From QYOJ01 sp043810345 (GTDB lineage: Bacteria > Bacteroidota > Bacteroidia > Bacteroidales > FEN-979): a DNA stretch of 64,000 nucleotides. Positions 33,473 through 41,366 of the stretch are shown here, piece by piece. Numbering within the stretch: position 1 is the first letter of the stretch; every line of letters begins with the position of its first letter. Below the pieces are notes generated by a model. That model saw only the letters and a program-made list of their open reading frames with translations. It was not told where the DNA came from and made no database searches. Made by a program: the position numbers and the translations under genes. The DNA is taken from NCBI GenBank assembly GCA_043810345.1, contig JBDROF010000022.1, positions 5,169 through 69,168 on the forward strand, read 5' to 3'.

Positions 33473-34192
33473 TCAAGAAGTATGATCCAGAAAATCTTTC
33501 TGGAACTCCTCCCATATCTCAATGGGCAGATGCGAAAGGGTGTTGTCCCGGAGTTCACCTCCATCCTGCAATGCCACCAAGGCAGGTTCGGATGAATGCT
33601 TTTTCATCGACACAGCAAGAAAATCCTTAAACCTTTCCAATTCTTTCAGCGACCAGTTTGTAGCCTTCTCTGCCAGGTAATAGGAGTTTGTTTCGGCTAC
33701 CCAGTTTGAGGGTTGTATTTTATAAATCCACCCTTCCTTAAAAGGATCCTCATTCAGGAGTTCAGGACTTTCGCTAAGTTCTGAGTTCGCATCCAGGATC
33801 GTTCCTGAAATGGGTGAGAATACCCTGAGATGCTTACCATCCTGTTGAATCTCCGTCAGCAATTCTCCTTTCCTGATGATTTCGCCCGGGGATTTAAGGT
33901 TACTGAACCGGACCTCACCCGTTATATGCTGCAGGAGGTCATCCATTCCCACCCTGGCAGCTCCCGACACTTCCAGATGCGTCCAGGTATGGTTTTTACT
34001 GAAAAACAGTCCCTGGGGTATTCTTAACACATTGGCTGTAAGATTCCCGATCGCTTGTTGAATCTGTTTGCCAAGCTTAATCTGTTTGGTTGACAGTTGC
34101 CAGAAAACGATCAGGATTACCAGGTAACCGATGACAAACAGGTACTCTAAACCTTTTGTATCGAAAATATCTATTCTACTGAAGCCTTCCAT
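33473..34192 (-). CDS. Membrane-anchored GcvH-like (lipoyl-domain) protein
   Basis: 239 residues. One N-terminal membrane helix (about 16-33) followed by a basic stretch (STKQIKLGKQ) places the rest in the cytoplasm. Residues 60-165 follow the GcvH fold: GLFFSKNHTW, RVGMDDLLQHITGEV, SPGEIIRKGELL, FSPISGTIL, then LNEDPFKEGWIYKIQPSNW. The classical ESVKA lipoyl-lysine context is absent. The hairpin instead reads QQDGKHLRV, with Lys120 at its tip. A 50-residue tail (FKDFLAVSMK ... LQDGG ... IWEEFQKDF) is shared with the PBP-GcvH fusion protein of this operon and is not part of ordinary GcvH. It overlaps the NrfD gene by 22 bp, with AAAGGAGT before the ATG. Probable carrier or scaffold in the electron-transfer complex (inference). 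Confidence 0.8.
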   Translation of the reverse strand: MEGFSRIDIFDTKGLEYLFVIGYLVILIVFWQLSTKQIKLGKQIQQAIGNLTANVLRIPQGLFFSKNHTWTHLEVSGAARVGMDDLLQHITGEVRFSNLKSPGEIIRKGELLTEIQQDGKHLRVFSPISGTILDANSELSESPELLNEDPFKEGWIYKIQPSNWVAETNSYYLAEKATNWSLKELERFKDFLAVSMKKHSSEPALVALQDGGELRDNTLSHLPIEIWEEFQKDFLDHTS

Positions 34193-35436
34193 GTTTTACT
34201 CCTTTCTTCTTGTTGAATGGTTGATTTATTTTGCTTTTTTCCGCTCACCCACCCGGGTGATTCCCGATACACCGGCATTCTTCTGACGATCCAGCGAAAC
34301 ACCAGAATCTGCAGAAAGATGACGGCCATACTCACGACAATCTCCTTCCAGGTGGGATAATGGAATGTTTTGTCGTACCATTGATAAGCGATCATCGAAA
34401 TATTCAGGCGGTTCAATATAATTCCTATGATAGTCATGATCGCAGCTGTCCGGATCAACAGTATGTTCCGACGGTTGTAACCAAACATAAAGATGATGCA
34501 GGGAACCACCACTAAACCAACAACCTCCACAAGGTACCATGCCCCCCATGAAGTGTTGAGATAGACGCTATTTTTGCCATGTATGAAAACCAATACAGTC
34601 ATAAATAGATAGACAAACATGGTCACGCCACATACCCTGGCTAAACTCATCAGGATACTCCTGTGGGAACTTTTGAACTCAAATGCCATGTCGTGTTTGA
34701 ACACCCGCTGGTTGATCGTCTCCATGATGATCACCAGGGAAAGACCGGCGAAGATGCTGGAAATGAAGAACAGGATCGGGATAAACTCCGAGTACCACAA
34801 GGGGTGGATCTTTGGCTTTGCCATTAAAAAAAGTGCTCCGAGTCCGGATTGATGTAACGTGGAAAGTGCGATTCCAAATATCACTACGGCTAGTGTCAGA
34901 GAAAGAAAAAATTTCCGCTGCCGTTTCAGGGAAGCCCACTCCGTGATCGTAGGGCAGAACTCTATGAATAGCGAGATCATATAAAGAATAAAATGCCAGG
35001 CCACCAGGAATAGGACAGAACTGATCCCAAACGAGTTGCCAATGATCGGATTGATCACCTTCCAGGGACGTCCAAGGTCCAGTAACAGTGCGCCGGCGTA
35101 AAAGATATAGGCCAGGAGGGCGTAGAGCACCGTAGCCCTTACAATCGGTCGGTACTTCTCCATCCCTACAATGTATACCATGAATGTTACCACAAAGGCT
35201 CCTCCGGCAAACGCCACACCGGTGATGACATTGAAATTGATCCACAGCCCCCACGGCATCTCCTGGGAGGCATGAATCACGGAACCCAGGCCATCTTTGA
35301 AACGGATAAAGAGTATCCATGCCGCTACAAGAATGGTGATTCCGGCAATGACATTGAACGGGGTGATGATCTTCCCCTTTGGTTTCAATTCATGCATCAT
35401 GAATTTAAAAAACCCTGTGTGTTGTTCGTTGCTCAT
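34171..35436 (-). CDS. NrfD/PsrC/HybB-family membrane subunit
   Basis: 421 residues with about ten membrane helices. This family exchanges electrons between periplasmic Fe-S proteins and the menaquinone pool (family knowledge). Visible features: VTGVAFAGGAFVVTFMVYIV after the first helix, a DLGRPWKV loop, HPLWYSEFIPILFFISS and later helices ending in FRWIVRRMPVYRES. It overlaps the Fe-S gene by 4 bp (ATGA) and the GcvH-like gene by 22 bp, so the three are tightly coupled. A strong AAGGAGGAG lies 5 nt before the ATG, which is unusual in this window. It resembles the HybA-HybB pairing, but no hydrogenase, molybdoenzyme or multiheme cytochrome gene is adjacent. Confidence 0.88.
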   Translation of the reverse strand: MSNEQHTGFFKFMMHELKPKGKIITPFNVIAGITILVAAWILFIRFKDGLGSVIHASQEMPWGLWINFNVITGVAFAGGAFVVTFMVYIVGMEKYRPIVRATVLYALLAYIFYAGALLLDLGRPWKVINPIIGNSFGISSVLFLVAWHFILYMISLFIEFCPTITEWASLKRQRKFFLSLTLAVVIFGIALSTLHQSGLGALFLMAKPKIHPLWYSEFIPILFFISSIFAGLSLVIIMETINQRVFKHDMAFEFKSSHRSILMSLARVCGVTMFVYLFMTVLVFIHGKNSVYLNTSWGAWYLVEVVGLVVVPCIIFMFGYNRRNILLIRTAAIMTIIGIILNRLNISMIAYQWYDKTFHYPTWKEIVVSMAVIFLQILVFRWIVRRMPVYRESPGWVSGKKQNKSTIQQEERSKTWKASVE

Positions 35437-36308
35437 GATTGCTCCTCCTTCTCTTTCTGAATTCGTTTTTTTCGCTCAAAAAATGAATTGTTCAGGCCGA
35501 GCAAAAACGCCGGCCACAGAATCAGAACGGCAGGAACCGAATAGAGGAATGTCTTGTTATATTCAGGATATGCCTTGGTTCCAAGATCTTTCCTGAGTCC
35601 CAGTTCCTCAAAGGGTACGGAGGCAATATATAGCAAGCTTGTTCCGCCCACTTCATGCTCTCCGTAAATGGCATGATTGTATTTCTCCGGTTCAGCGTAG
35701 ATCCGGGTCCTGGCGATCTCGATCAGGTCTCTTCTCTTGCCGAACAGGAGCGCTTCCGGCGGACAAACATCCACACAGGCAGGTTTCTGACCTTCCAGAA
35801 GAAGCTCATAGCACATCCGGCATTTTTGGATCTTCGGATTCGGGTTGTTGTATTCAAATTTTGGCATATCAAACGGACAGGAGATCATGCAGGACCGGCA
35901 GCCCATGCATTTATCTTCCCGCCAGATAACCGGACCTTCATCCGTCTTTAGCATAGCTTTGGTAAGGCAGGCGGATGCACAGGCAGGTTCATTGCAATGA
36001 TTGCACGATGTCCGGATAAACTGCTCTCCCTTGGAGGTGTTGTAACAATTCATCACGACACGACGTGTATCATTCGTTTTGTTAATGACTCCCGGTTCCG
36101 TTGCTTCCGTAGGAAATGGTAATTCATACTGTTCAGCACAGGCAAATTCGCAACTTTGACAGCCTATGCAAAGCGTCGAATCATATAAGATTCCGCTGAA
36201 TTCAGTATCACTCTTGTCGTCCAGTGAAGCACCAAAGCTCTTGCCCACCGTCAGAGTGACCCCTGCGAGTCCCAGGGTTTTTAAAAAGCCTCGTCGATCA
36301 ATACCCAT
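35433..36308 (-). CDS. Tat-exported four-cluster ferredoxin-like protein (HybA/PsrB type)
   Basis: 291 residues. The N-terminus MGIDRRGFLKTLGLAGVTL has the RRxFLK Tat motif. Four cysteine groups that can bind four [4Fe-4S] clusters follow: CIGCQSCEFAC (47-57), CNHCNEPACASAC, CMGCRSCMISC and CRMCYELLLEGQKPACVDVC. A single C-terminal membrane helix (FLYSVPAVLILWPAFLLGL) and a basic tail anchor it. This is the layout of HybA-type proteins that pass electrons to an NrfD/HybB partner, here the next gene. The catalytic donor or acceptor is not encoded nearby. 46 bp separate it from the PBP-GcvH gene upstream. Confidence 0.92.
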   Translation of the reverse strand: MGIDRRGFLKTLGLAGVTLTVGKSFGASLDDKSDTEFSGILYDSTLCIGCQSCEFACAEQYELPFPTEATEPGVINKTNDTRRVVMNCYNTSKGEQFIRTSCNHCNEPACASACLTKAMLKTDEGPVIWREDKCMGCRSCMISCPFDMPKFEYNNPNPKIQKCRMCYELLLEGQKPACVDVCPPEALLFGKRRDLIEIARTRIYAEPEKYNHAIYGEHEVGGTSLLYIASVPFEELGLRKDLGTKAYPEYNKTFLYSVPAVLILWPAFLLGLNNSFFERKKRIQKEKEEQS

Positions 36309-36354
36309 AATATCAGATTTTAGTTATTGATGAAAACATTAGTTTTAATTGTTT

Positions 36355-38094
36355 TTATTGAGATGTGTTAATAAACGTTGTCTGGAAATCTTCCCATACT
36401 TCGGGGCCCAGATCAGCCAGAACACCCTCCTTTACTACTCCGCCATCCTGCATGATCACATGTGCGTAATCAACCTGATCGCCCTTCATTGAAACAGCAA
36501 GAAAATCCTTGAGCCTGGAAAATTCCTTTCTTAACCACTCTTTAGACTTTTCCCCCATGAATAAAAACCGGATCTCTCTTACCCAGTTTGTGGGTTCAAT
36601 CATGTATACCCAGCCGTCTGAATAGGGAGCCGAGTTCATCATGGATGCATCTGTGTTCAGGAGTTTGTTTTGAGCCTTGATGGTTCCCGAAATCGGGGCA
36701 TGAATGGTCAATTGCTTTCCGTTTTGGATGATGGAAAGAAGTTGATCTCCTTTTTTTACCTTCTCCCCCGGACTCTTCATCTTTACGCGGTTAAGGGGGC
36801 CGGTGACGTGCTGAAGGAAATCATCTATCCCTATTCTGACAACACCGTTTTTCTCCATAAACGCCCACATATGCGATTTGTCAAAATAGAGCCCATTTGG
36901 TACCGCTACCGTATTTTCATCAAACACAGCCGGTGCAAGGGATTTGGTATCCATCACGACAGCTTTTTTTTGTCGTTTGTGACGGATAACAGCATCTCCG
37001 ATCATATAGGCCAGTACAAATGGTATCAATATGATCACAATGAGGGAAAAGAGGGACAAATCATGTAATTTGTTGGCGAAGAATCCAGTATTGGTCAACA
37101 TCCCTATCTGCGTTGGATTACTCGTTAACATGGCTATTTTTTTTGCATGTCTTTCACTGTTTGAAAGTTCGGCATAGCTATCCGGAATCAGGAATTCCTG
37201 TCCCTCAACGAGCACCCATTTCAGGAATGCCACTTCTGCTTGGCTGGCAGGCTTTACTGAAGAGACTGAATAAATTGGTCTACTTAAGGTTCTGGGATAT
37301 TTTCCAATCCATAGACCCCTGGCAAAGTCGTTTAGATTCCCGTAGATATTTTCAAAAGAATCAAGCGTCCCATTTCTGTTTTTGTCGATGGGCATCAACA
37401 TGATATTTTTTACCAGAGATTGATTTTCAGGGTTAACAACATCCTCCATTCTACAAAATCCGATTCCGTACGGGTCGTTCTGAATAGCCAGGACCATCGC
37501 TTCCATACCCCCTGTGTTAATCCCATTTATAAGTGTTGGATCTGAGTTCAGGAATTGAGCCGCCTGTGACTGAATGATTACATCGTTGGTTTGATAAAAA
37601 TGGACAGGTGCGGCCTGATTGTCGCCCAGAATGGTTCCCCATGTCTGTTTCTCCGGATGTTTGAACAGGAGAGCAAGTTCATCTGATGAGATGCCCTGCT
37701 TTTTAATGTTCTTTAGAAATGGATTTTTTGAATTGATCACCGGAACGATGAGGTCTGTTCCAACAACCATCTTCCACAGGTCGTTGTCCTCGAGTACCTT
37801 CATGTATTCAGTTGATACAAATGATAAACACTTCCCCGCTTTTAAATCAGATGCTTCGGGGGTGCCTGTCAGAAGAACCACCTCTATACCGACTTCCGGA
37901 TTCAATTTGCTGTACTCTTTCGCCCACGTTTTTGTGATCGAATACAGATCCGGAGAAGATTGGATCCGTATCAAGTGCTCCATGGTTGAGTTGCTTTCCG
38001 ATACCTTTTTGTCACTGCTGCTATCGCTACCAAACGATTGTTCGCCGCCATAAAGCAGGAGTAACCCGATGAATAAAAAGATCATGTTTTTCAT
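36355..38094 (-). CDS. PstS-like periplasmic binding protein fused to a cytoplasmic GcvH-like domain
   Basis: 579 residues from MKNMIFLFIGLLLLYGGEQS (signal peptide); an upstream start at 38121 lengthens the signal without support. Residues about 40-305 match PBP-like_2/PstS-type binding domains (IRIQSSPDLYSITKTWAKEY, WGTILGDNQAAPVHFYQTND, DPYGIGFCRMEDV), and include an EF-hand-like loop DKNRNGTLDSFE (237-248) with calcium ligands at the right spacing. A membrane helix (346-370) followed by RHKRQKK leads into the cytoplasm, then a GcvH-like domain (397-505: GLYFDKSHMW, SPGEKVKKGDQLL, HAPISGTI, YSDGWVYMIEPTNW) with Lys460 at the hairpin tip (QNGKQL) and the same tail as the other GcvH-like protein (FLAVSMKGD, MQDGG, VWEDFQTTF). 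It is the first gene of the redox operon. The ligand is unknown. Confidence 0.82.
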   Translation of the reverse strand: MKNMIFLFIGLLLLYGGEQSFGSDSSSDKKVSESNSTMEHLIRIQSSPDLYSITKTWAKEYSKLNPEVGIEVVLLTGTPEASDLKAGKCLSFVSTEYMKVLEDNDLWKMVVGTDLIVPVINSKNPFLKNIKKQGISSDELALLFKHPEKQTWGTILGDNQAAPVHFYQTNDVIIQSQAAQFLNSDPTLINGINTGGMEAMVLAIQNDPYGIGFCRMEDVVNPENQSLVKNIMLMPIDKNRNGTLDSFENIYGNLNDFARGLWIGKYPRTLSRPIYSVSSVKPASQAEVAFLKWVLVEGQEFLIPDSYAELSNSERHAKKIAMLTSNPTQIGMLTNTGFFANKLHDLSLFSLIVIILIPFVLAYMIGDAVIRHKRQKKAVVMDTKSLAPAVFDENTVAVPNGLYFDKSHMWAFMEKNGVVRIGIDDFLQHVTGPLNRVKMKSPGEKVKKGDQLLSIIQNGKQLTIHAPISGTIKAQNKLLNTDASMMNSAPYSDGWVYMIEPTNWVREIRFLFMGEKSKEWLRKEFSRLKDFLAVSMKGDQVDYAHVIMQDGGVVKEGVLADLGPEVWEDFQTTFINTSQ

Positions 38095-38120
38095 AGCTGT
38101 ATAATTAAGACCAATATGCA

Positions 38121-38140
38121 ATACTCAAATCCTGTGCCAA
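38121..38140 (-). promoter_or_regulatory. Candidate sigma-54 (-24/-12) promoter of the redox operon
   Basis: On the minus strand TTGGCAC-AGGAT-TTGAG matches the consensus TTGGCAC-N5-TTGC except for A in place of C at -12. The spacing of GG and G(A) is the required 10 nt. Transcription would start near 38113, leaving a 19-nt leader. No TAnnTTTG box is present in this region, and the operon encodes its own sigma-54 activator. Confidence 0.5.
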
Positions 38141-38214
38141 ATAAAAAAACATGATGTATAATGCTGTTTTTCAGAATGTTACAAAGATATGTGTGTAGGA
38201 AACTTACAATGTGA

Positions 38215-38235
38215 GGTGTTGAGTTTTTAAACACC
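38215..38235. promoter_or_regulatory. Inverted repeat GGTGTT-N9-AACACC, possible activator site 1
   Basis: Perfect 6-bp arms centred about 110 bp upstream of the predicted sigma-54 start site, within the usual range for NtrC-type enhancer sites. Confidence 0.45.
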
Positions 38236-38287
38236 CTGGTTCAGAATCGCGTGTAATACCCTCTGGATCAGTCCGTTTTTGGGTGTT

Positions 38288-38304
38288 GTGTATTTTCTAT
38301 ACAC
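38288..38304. promoter_or_regulatory. Inverted repeat GTGTAT-N5-ATACAC, possible activator site 2
   Basis: Perfect 6-bp arms about 70 bp beyond site 1. GGTGT and ACACC half-sites flank both repeats, so the two may be bound by the same regulator. A nearby GGTGTT at 38282-38287 strengthens the resemblance. Confidence 0.45.
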
Positions 38305-38341
38305 CTGTTGTAAAATTCAACAGGTCCGTGAAGGGTTCTTC

Positions 38342-39280
38342 TCATGGTTTATCCTCCTTTTGCCGAAACCGCAGCATCATAATCCGGCCATTACTGTATT
38401 TGGTATCCAGGATCTCAATGTGTTTCAAACTGCTGGCCGGCATGGTGAGCTTATTGATAAATTCCCACTTCGTATACAACTCCATTCCTACAGTTCCGGC
38501 GTTGAATACCTGGTAGATCAGGGCGCTGTCGGAGATCATCCTGTCCAGCTGATTTCTGCGTTGCTGCCAGTCCTTGACATTCATCCTGGAAAAATAGTGG
38601 ATCATCAGGGCGTAGTTGTTTGGCCGGAGCCGCACCATCTCTTCCCGTTTGTATCTATCCAATACCCTGATAACGGTATCCGTTTGATAGTAGGGTGTTT
38701 TGACCACCAGGGTGACATGGGTTTCATCTGTTTTCAGCACCAGGCATCCATCGGGTCCGCAGAGAAAATTGACCGGGGATTCATCGGGGAGCAGCAGGCT
38801 CACTTCAATGATGTTGTTGGTGATCGGTTCACGGGTATCGGCGTCGTAGAAACAGATGCGGTATTCCCGTGTATTGTAAATCTTGAATACCACATAGAGG
38901 ATGGCCAGGATGGCGATGACCAGCAGGGGAACCAGAATGAATACCCGGTTTGCCCTGCGCAGCCTGGTATCGGCTGGAACCCGGGAGCTGTTCCGGTGGC
39001 AGAAGTCATCCCAGCCTGTGTACCCGCAAAACCGGCTCAGCAGGTTCAGCACATCGATGCGGGGCAGGGATCCGCTGTTGGATTTCATGTGGGTGTAAAA
39101 CCATTTCTCACTGATATGACCGTTCACCCGGGATGCCAGCTCTTCCTGGAAATTGGTAATCTCCTGTCCTTTCCACTCAGAGATATCGGGATTGATGGCC
39201 GGGTAGGAGCGTTGCATGGTTGAAACGATCTGCTGCTTCAGTAACCTGAAAAATGCTCTCTCCTGCTGTTGCACGCTCAA
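38342..39280 (-). CDS. Single-pass membrane protein of unknown function
   Basis: 312 residues. An N-terminal helical cytoplasmic domain (1-105) includes SEWKGQEITNFQEELASRV, HISEKWFYTHMK and the block LPRIDVLNLLSRFCGYTGW. One membrane helix lies at about 112-133, followed by an extracytoplasmic C-terminal domain with beta-rich carboxypeptidase-regulatory-like character (YRICFYDADTREPITNNIIE). I have no function for it. Proteins with this N-terminal block seem to recur in Bacteroidota (recollection, unverified). It lies upstream of the redox operon in the same direction, but the 247-bp regulatory region separates them. Confidence 0.6.
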   Translation of the reverse strand: MSVQQQERAFFRLLKQQIVSTMQRSYPAINPDISEWKGQEITNFQEELASRVNGHISEKWFYTHMKSNSGSLPRIDVLNLLSRFCGYTGWDDFCHRNSSRVPADTRLRRANRVFILVPLLVIAILAILYVVFKIYNTREYRICFYDADTREPITNNIIEVSLLLPDESPVNFLCGPDGCLVLKTDETHVTLVVKTPYYQTDTVIRVLDRYKREEMVRLRPNNYALMIHYFSRMNVKDWQQRRNQLDRMISDSALIYQVFNAGTVGMELYTKWEFINKLTMPASSLKHIEILDTKYSNGRIMMLRFRQKEDKP

Positions 39281-39425
39281 AAAATATGATGCCGGAGAAC
39301 CAGTCCGGGTTCTTTGTAAAACAATCTACAGCCAATTTACAACGGATTTGCCAAAAAAACCTTCTGCGACGGGATAATTTTATCACTGATTGTCAAATCC
39401 CTATTGTTGAACCAAATCCAAAAAC

Positions 39426-40502
39426 ATGAAAAAGTTACCTCTTTTACTCCTGCTGGCCTTGTTGATCAACGGGAGTTGTTCATCTCAAAAGGAGTCCGGT
39501 AATAAAGATGTGATGAAAGCCTACGATCTCCGTATGCAGGGGAAAGTAGACCAGGCTCTCGCTCTCCTTGACTCCATCCTTGAAAAAGATTCCACCAATG
39601 CCATGGCCTGGTACGAACGCTCGCGTGCAAAAAAATACATGCTCACCGGAGGTGGGAATGTCTCCATGGACGAGATCCTTTCCGATATTGACAACGCAAC
39701 CCTGTATGATCCGGAAAATGTCATTTATGCGTATGAGAAAGCCATGGACAGTTTCCTGAATGCGTATATGGCCATGCACCGCGAACCAGAAAAGGTCAAA
39801 GAAAGAATTATGCTGACCTGTAACCAGTATGAAAACGTACTTACCCTGAAACCTGATTATCCTGAGGCCATGTTATACCTGGTGGAGATCTATGGTCTGT
39901 TGCCGCCAGAGATGGGAGGGGATAGCGTAAAAGCGACTACCTATGCGGCAAAACTCAAGGAAATGGATCCCTATTTCGGTGCCAAAGCAACCCTCGATCT
40001 GGCCCCTGAGGAGACGGATCAGGTTGCCTTCTGGAAGGAATATCAAGCCATTCACGGGGACACGCCGGATGTCTTAAAGGAAATCGGGATTGCCTGCCTT
40101 TATCAGGATGATCCGGAAAACGCAAAACACTATTTTTCCAAAGCCATAGAGATGGACTCATCCAAACAGATCCTGCTGCTGGATCTTGCCCGGTACTTTA
40201 TGACGGGGGTGATGCAAAACAAGGATCTGGCCGATTCGTTACTACCCATCTCAGCGTTGTATGTAAAGCAATACCTGGCAAGCGACCCGGCGCCTGTGAT
40301 TCCCCTGCAGGCTTATGCTACCGGGATGCTGGTGAAGACCGAAATGTTCACAGGCCACAAAGAAGAGGCAGAAGCGTTGATGGAGAAAGCGAAATCGCTG
40401 GATCCCTATTTCTCCAGAGCATTCGGTATTCCCGGGCCTTCAATTTTCGAACCGCCCGACAAAATATCCTATCATTTCACGTCATTCTTTCGTCCCTTTT
40501 AA
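39426..40502 (+). CDS. TPR-repeat lipoprotein
   Basis: 358 residues. Lipoprotein signal MKKLPLLLLLALLINGSC with Cys18 as the likely acylated residue. Several tetratricopeptide helices follow (for example MQGKVDQALALLDSILEKDS and DDPENAKHYFSKAIEMDSSK), ending in a proline- and phenylalanine-rich tail. TPR lipoproteins mediate protein contacts at the membrane; the partner is unknown. It is followed 30 bp later by a small membrane protein and may be cotranscribed with it. Confidence 0.75.
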   Translation: MKKLPLLLLLALLINGSCSSQKESGNKDVMKAYDLRMQGKVDQALALLDSILEKDSTNAMAWYERSRAKKYMLTGGGNVSMDEILSDIDNATLYDPENVIYAYEKAMDSFLNAYMAMHREPEKVKERIMLTCNQYENVLTLKPDYPEAMLYLVEIYGLLPPEMGGDSVKATTYAAKLKEMDPYFGAKATLDLAPEETDQVAFWKEYQAIHGDTPDVLKEIGIACLYQDDPENAKHYFSKAIEMDSSKQILLLDLARYFMTGVMQNKDLADSLLPISALYVKQYLASDPAPVIPLQAYATGMLVKTEMFTGHKEEAEALMEKAKSLDPYFSRAFGIPGPSIFEPPDKISYHFTSFFRPF

Positions 40503-40532
40503 TTACCTTTAATCCTTGTAAACCGGCACCGA

Positions 40533-40940
40533 ATGAAAACAACAATGAAAATCCTATTCTGGAGTCCGAGGATCCTCTGTATCCTGGCTATCCTTTTCGT
40601 CAGCTTGTTTGCGCTTGACGCGTTCGAACCAGGAGTTTCCTTCTGGAAACAGATCCTGGCTTTTGTGATCCACCTGATCCCCTCTTTCATCCTCATTGCC
40701 ATGTTGATCGTTGCCTGGAAATGGGAGTTGATCGGTGGGATCATCATTGCAGCCACCGGGCTTGTATTCTCCCCTTTTGTCTTTATCCACAATTACCAGA
40801 TGAATCATTCGGTATGGATGAGCCTGGGGATCATCCTTTCACTCACATTTCCGTTCATCCTTGTGGGGGGCCTCTTTATCATCAGCTATTTTCTGAGACG
40901 AAAAGAGGCTAAAAAACAGAATCTCTCAACAAATCAATAA
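40533..40940 (+). CDS. Small four-helix membrane protein
   Basis: 135 residues with four hydrophobic helices (about 8-28, 38-60, 67-88 and 95-118) and a basic C-terminal tail (RRKEAKKQ). It resembles the small Bacteroidetes integral membrane family I remember as DUF7670 (from memory, unverified). Function unknown. It lies between the TPR lipoprotein and another small membrane protein on the same strand, with 14 bp to the latter. Confidence 0.6.
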   Translation: MKTTMKILFWSPRILCILAILFVSLFALDAFEPGVSFWKQILAFVIHLIPSFILIAMLIVAWKWELIGGIIIAATGLVFSPFVFIHNYQMNHSVWMSLGIILSLTFPFILVGGLFIISYFLRRKEAKKQNLSTNQ

Positions 40941-40948
40941 AGGAGGAG
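40941..40948 (+). promoter_or_regulatory. Strong Shine-Dalgarno AGGAGGAG
   Basis: A textbook ribosome-binding site 6 nt before the ATG at 40955. It is notable because most genes in this window lack one. Confidence 0.7.
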
Positions 40949-40954
40949 TTAATC

Positions 40955-41359
40955 ATGATTGAGTATGTTCATAACCACATTACGTCGGAGCTGCAGCAAA
41001 ACACCAAGACCGACACCATCTTTATCCTGGCTGCCATCATCCTGAATCTGATCACTTTGGCGATCAATTCCAGCATCGCTGAGGATTCACGAACTGATGG
41101 CACGATGCTGCTCGTGATGTTTATCTTTGTCGGGTTGCTGGTGCTGGTCAACATCGTAGTGATCTTCGGATTACTCAAAGGAAAACAGACGCGGGTCAAA
41201 CTGCTGAATGGCCTGATGTCGATGTACCGCGACCAGAAGGTGGAGAAATACTACGACGAGACGCTGCTCAGCAACTACAGCGTCCGGTATAATTTATTTA
41301 TCATGGTGGTGGTTTGCACAGGCATCATCGCTGTGGTTGTGCCGTTTGTGATGAGGTAA
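40955..41359 (+). CDS. Small membrane protein of unknown function
   Basis: 134 residues with three hydrophobic helices (about 22-38, 48-72 and 110-131) and a charged cytoplasmic segment between the second and third (GKQTRVKLLNGLMSMYRDQK). The start is well supported by AGGAGGAG just upstream. No family recognised. It ends 7 bp before the convergent cytochrome c gene. Confidence 0.65.
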   Translation: MIEYVHNHITSELQQNTKTDTIFILAAIILNLITLAINSSIAEDSRTDGTMLLVMFIFVGLLVLVNIVVIFGLLKGKQTRVKLLNGLMSMYRDQKVEKYYDETLLSNYSVRYNLFIMVVVCTGIIAVVVPFVMR

Positions 41360-41366
41360 TTGCTTA

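Noticed and set aside
38279..39223. 314-codon plus-strand frame over the single-pass membrane protein
   Set aside because: Composition is unlike a protein family (rich in G, Q, H, D from antisense codons), and the minus-strand frame has a clear membrane helix and conserved blocks.
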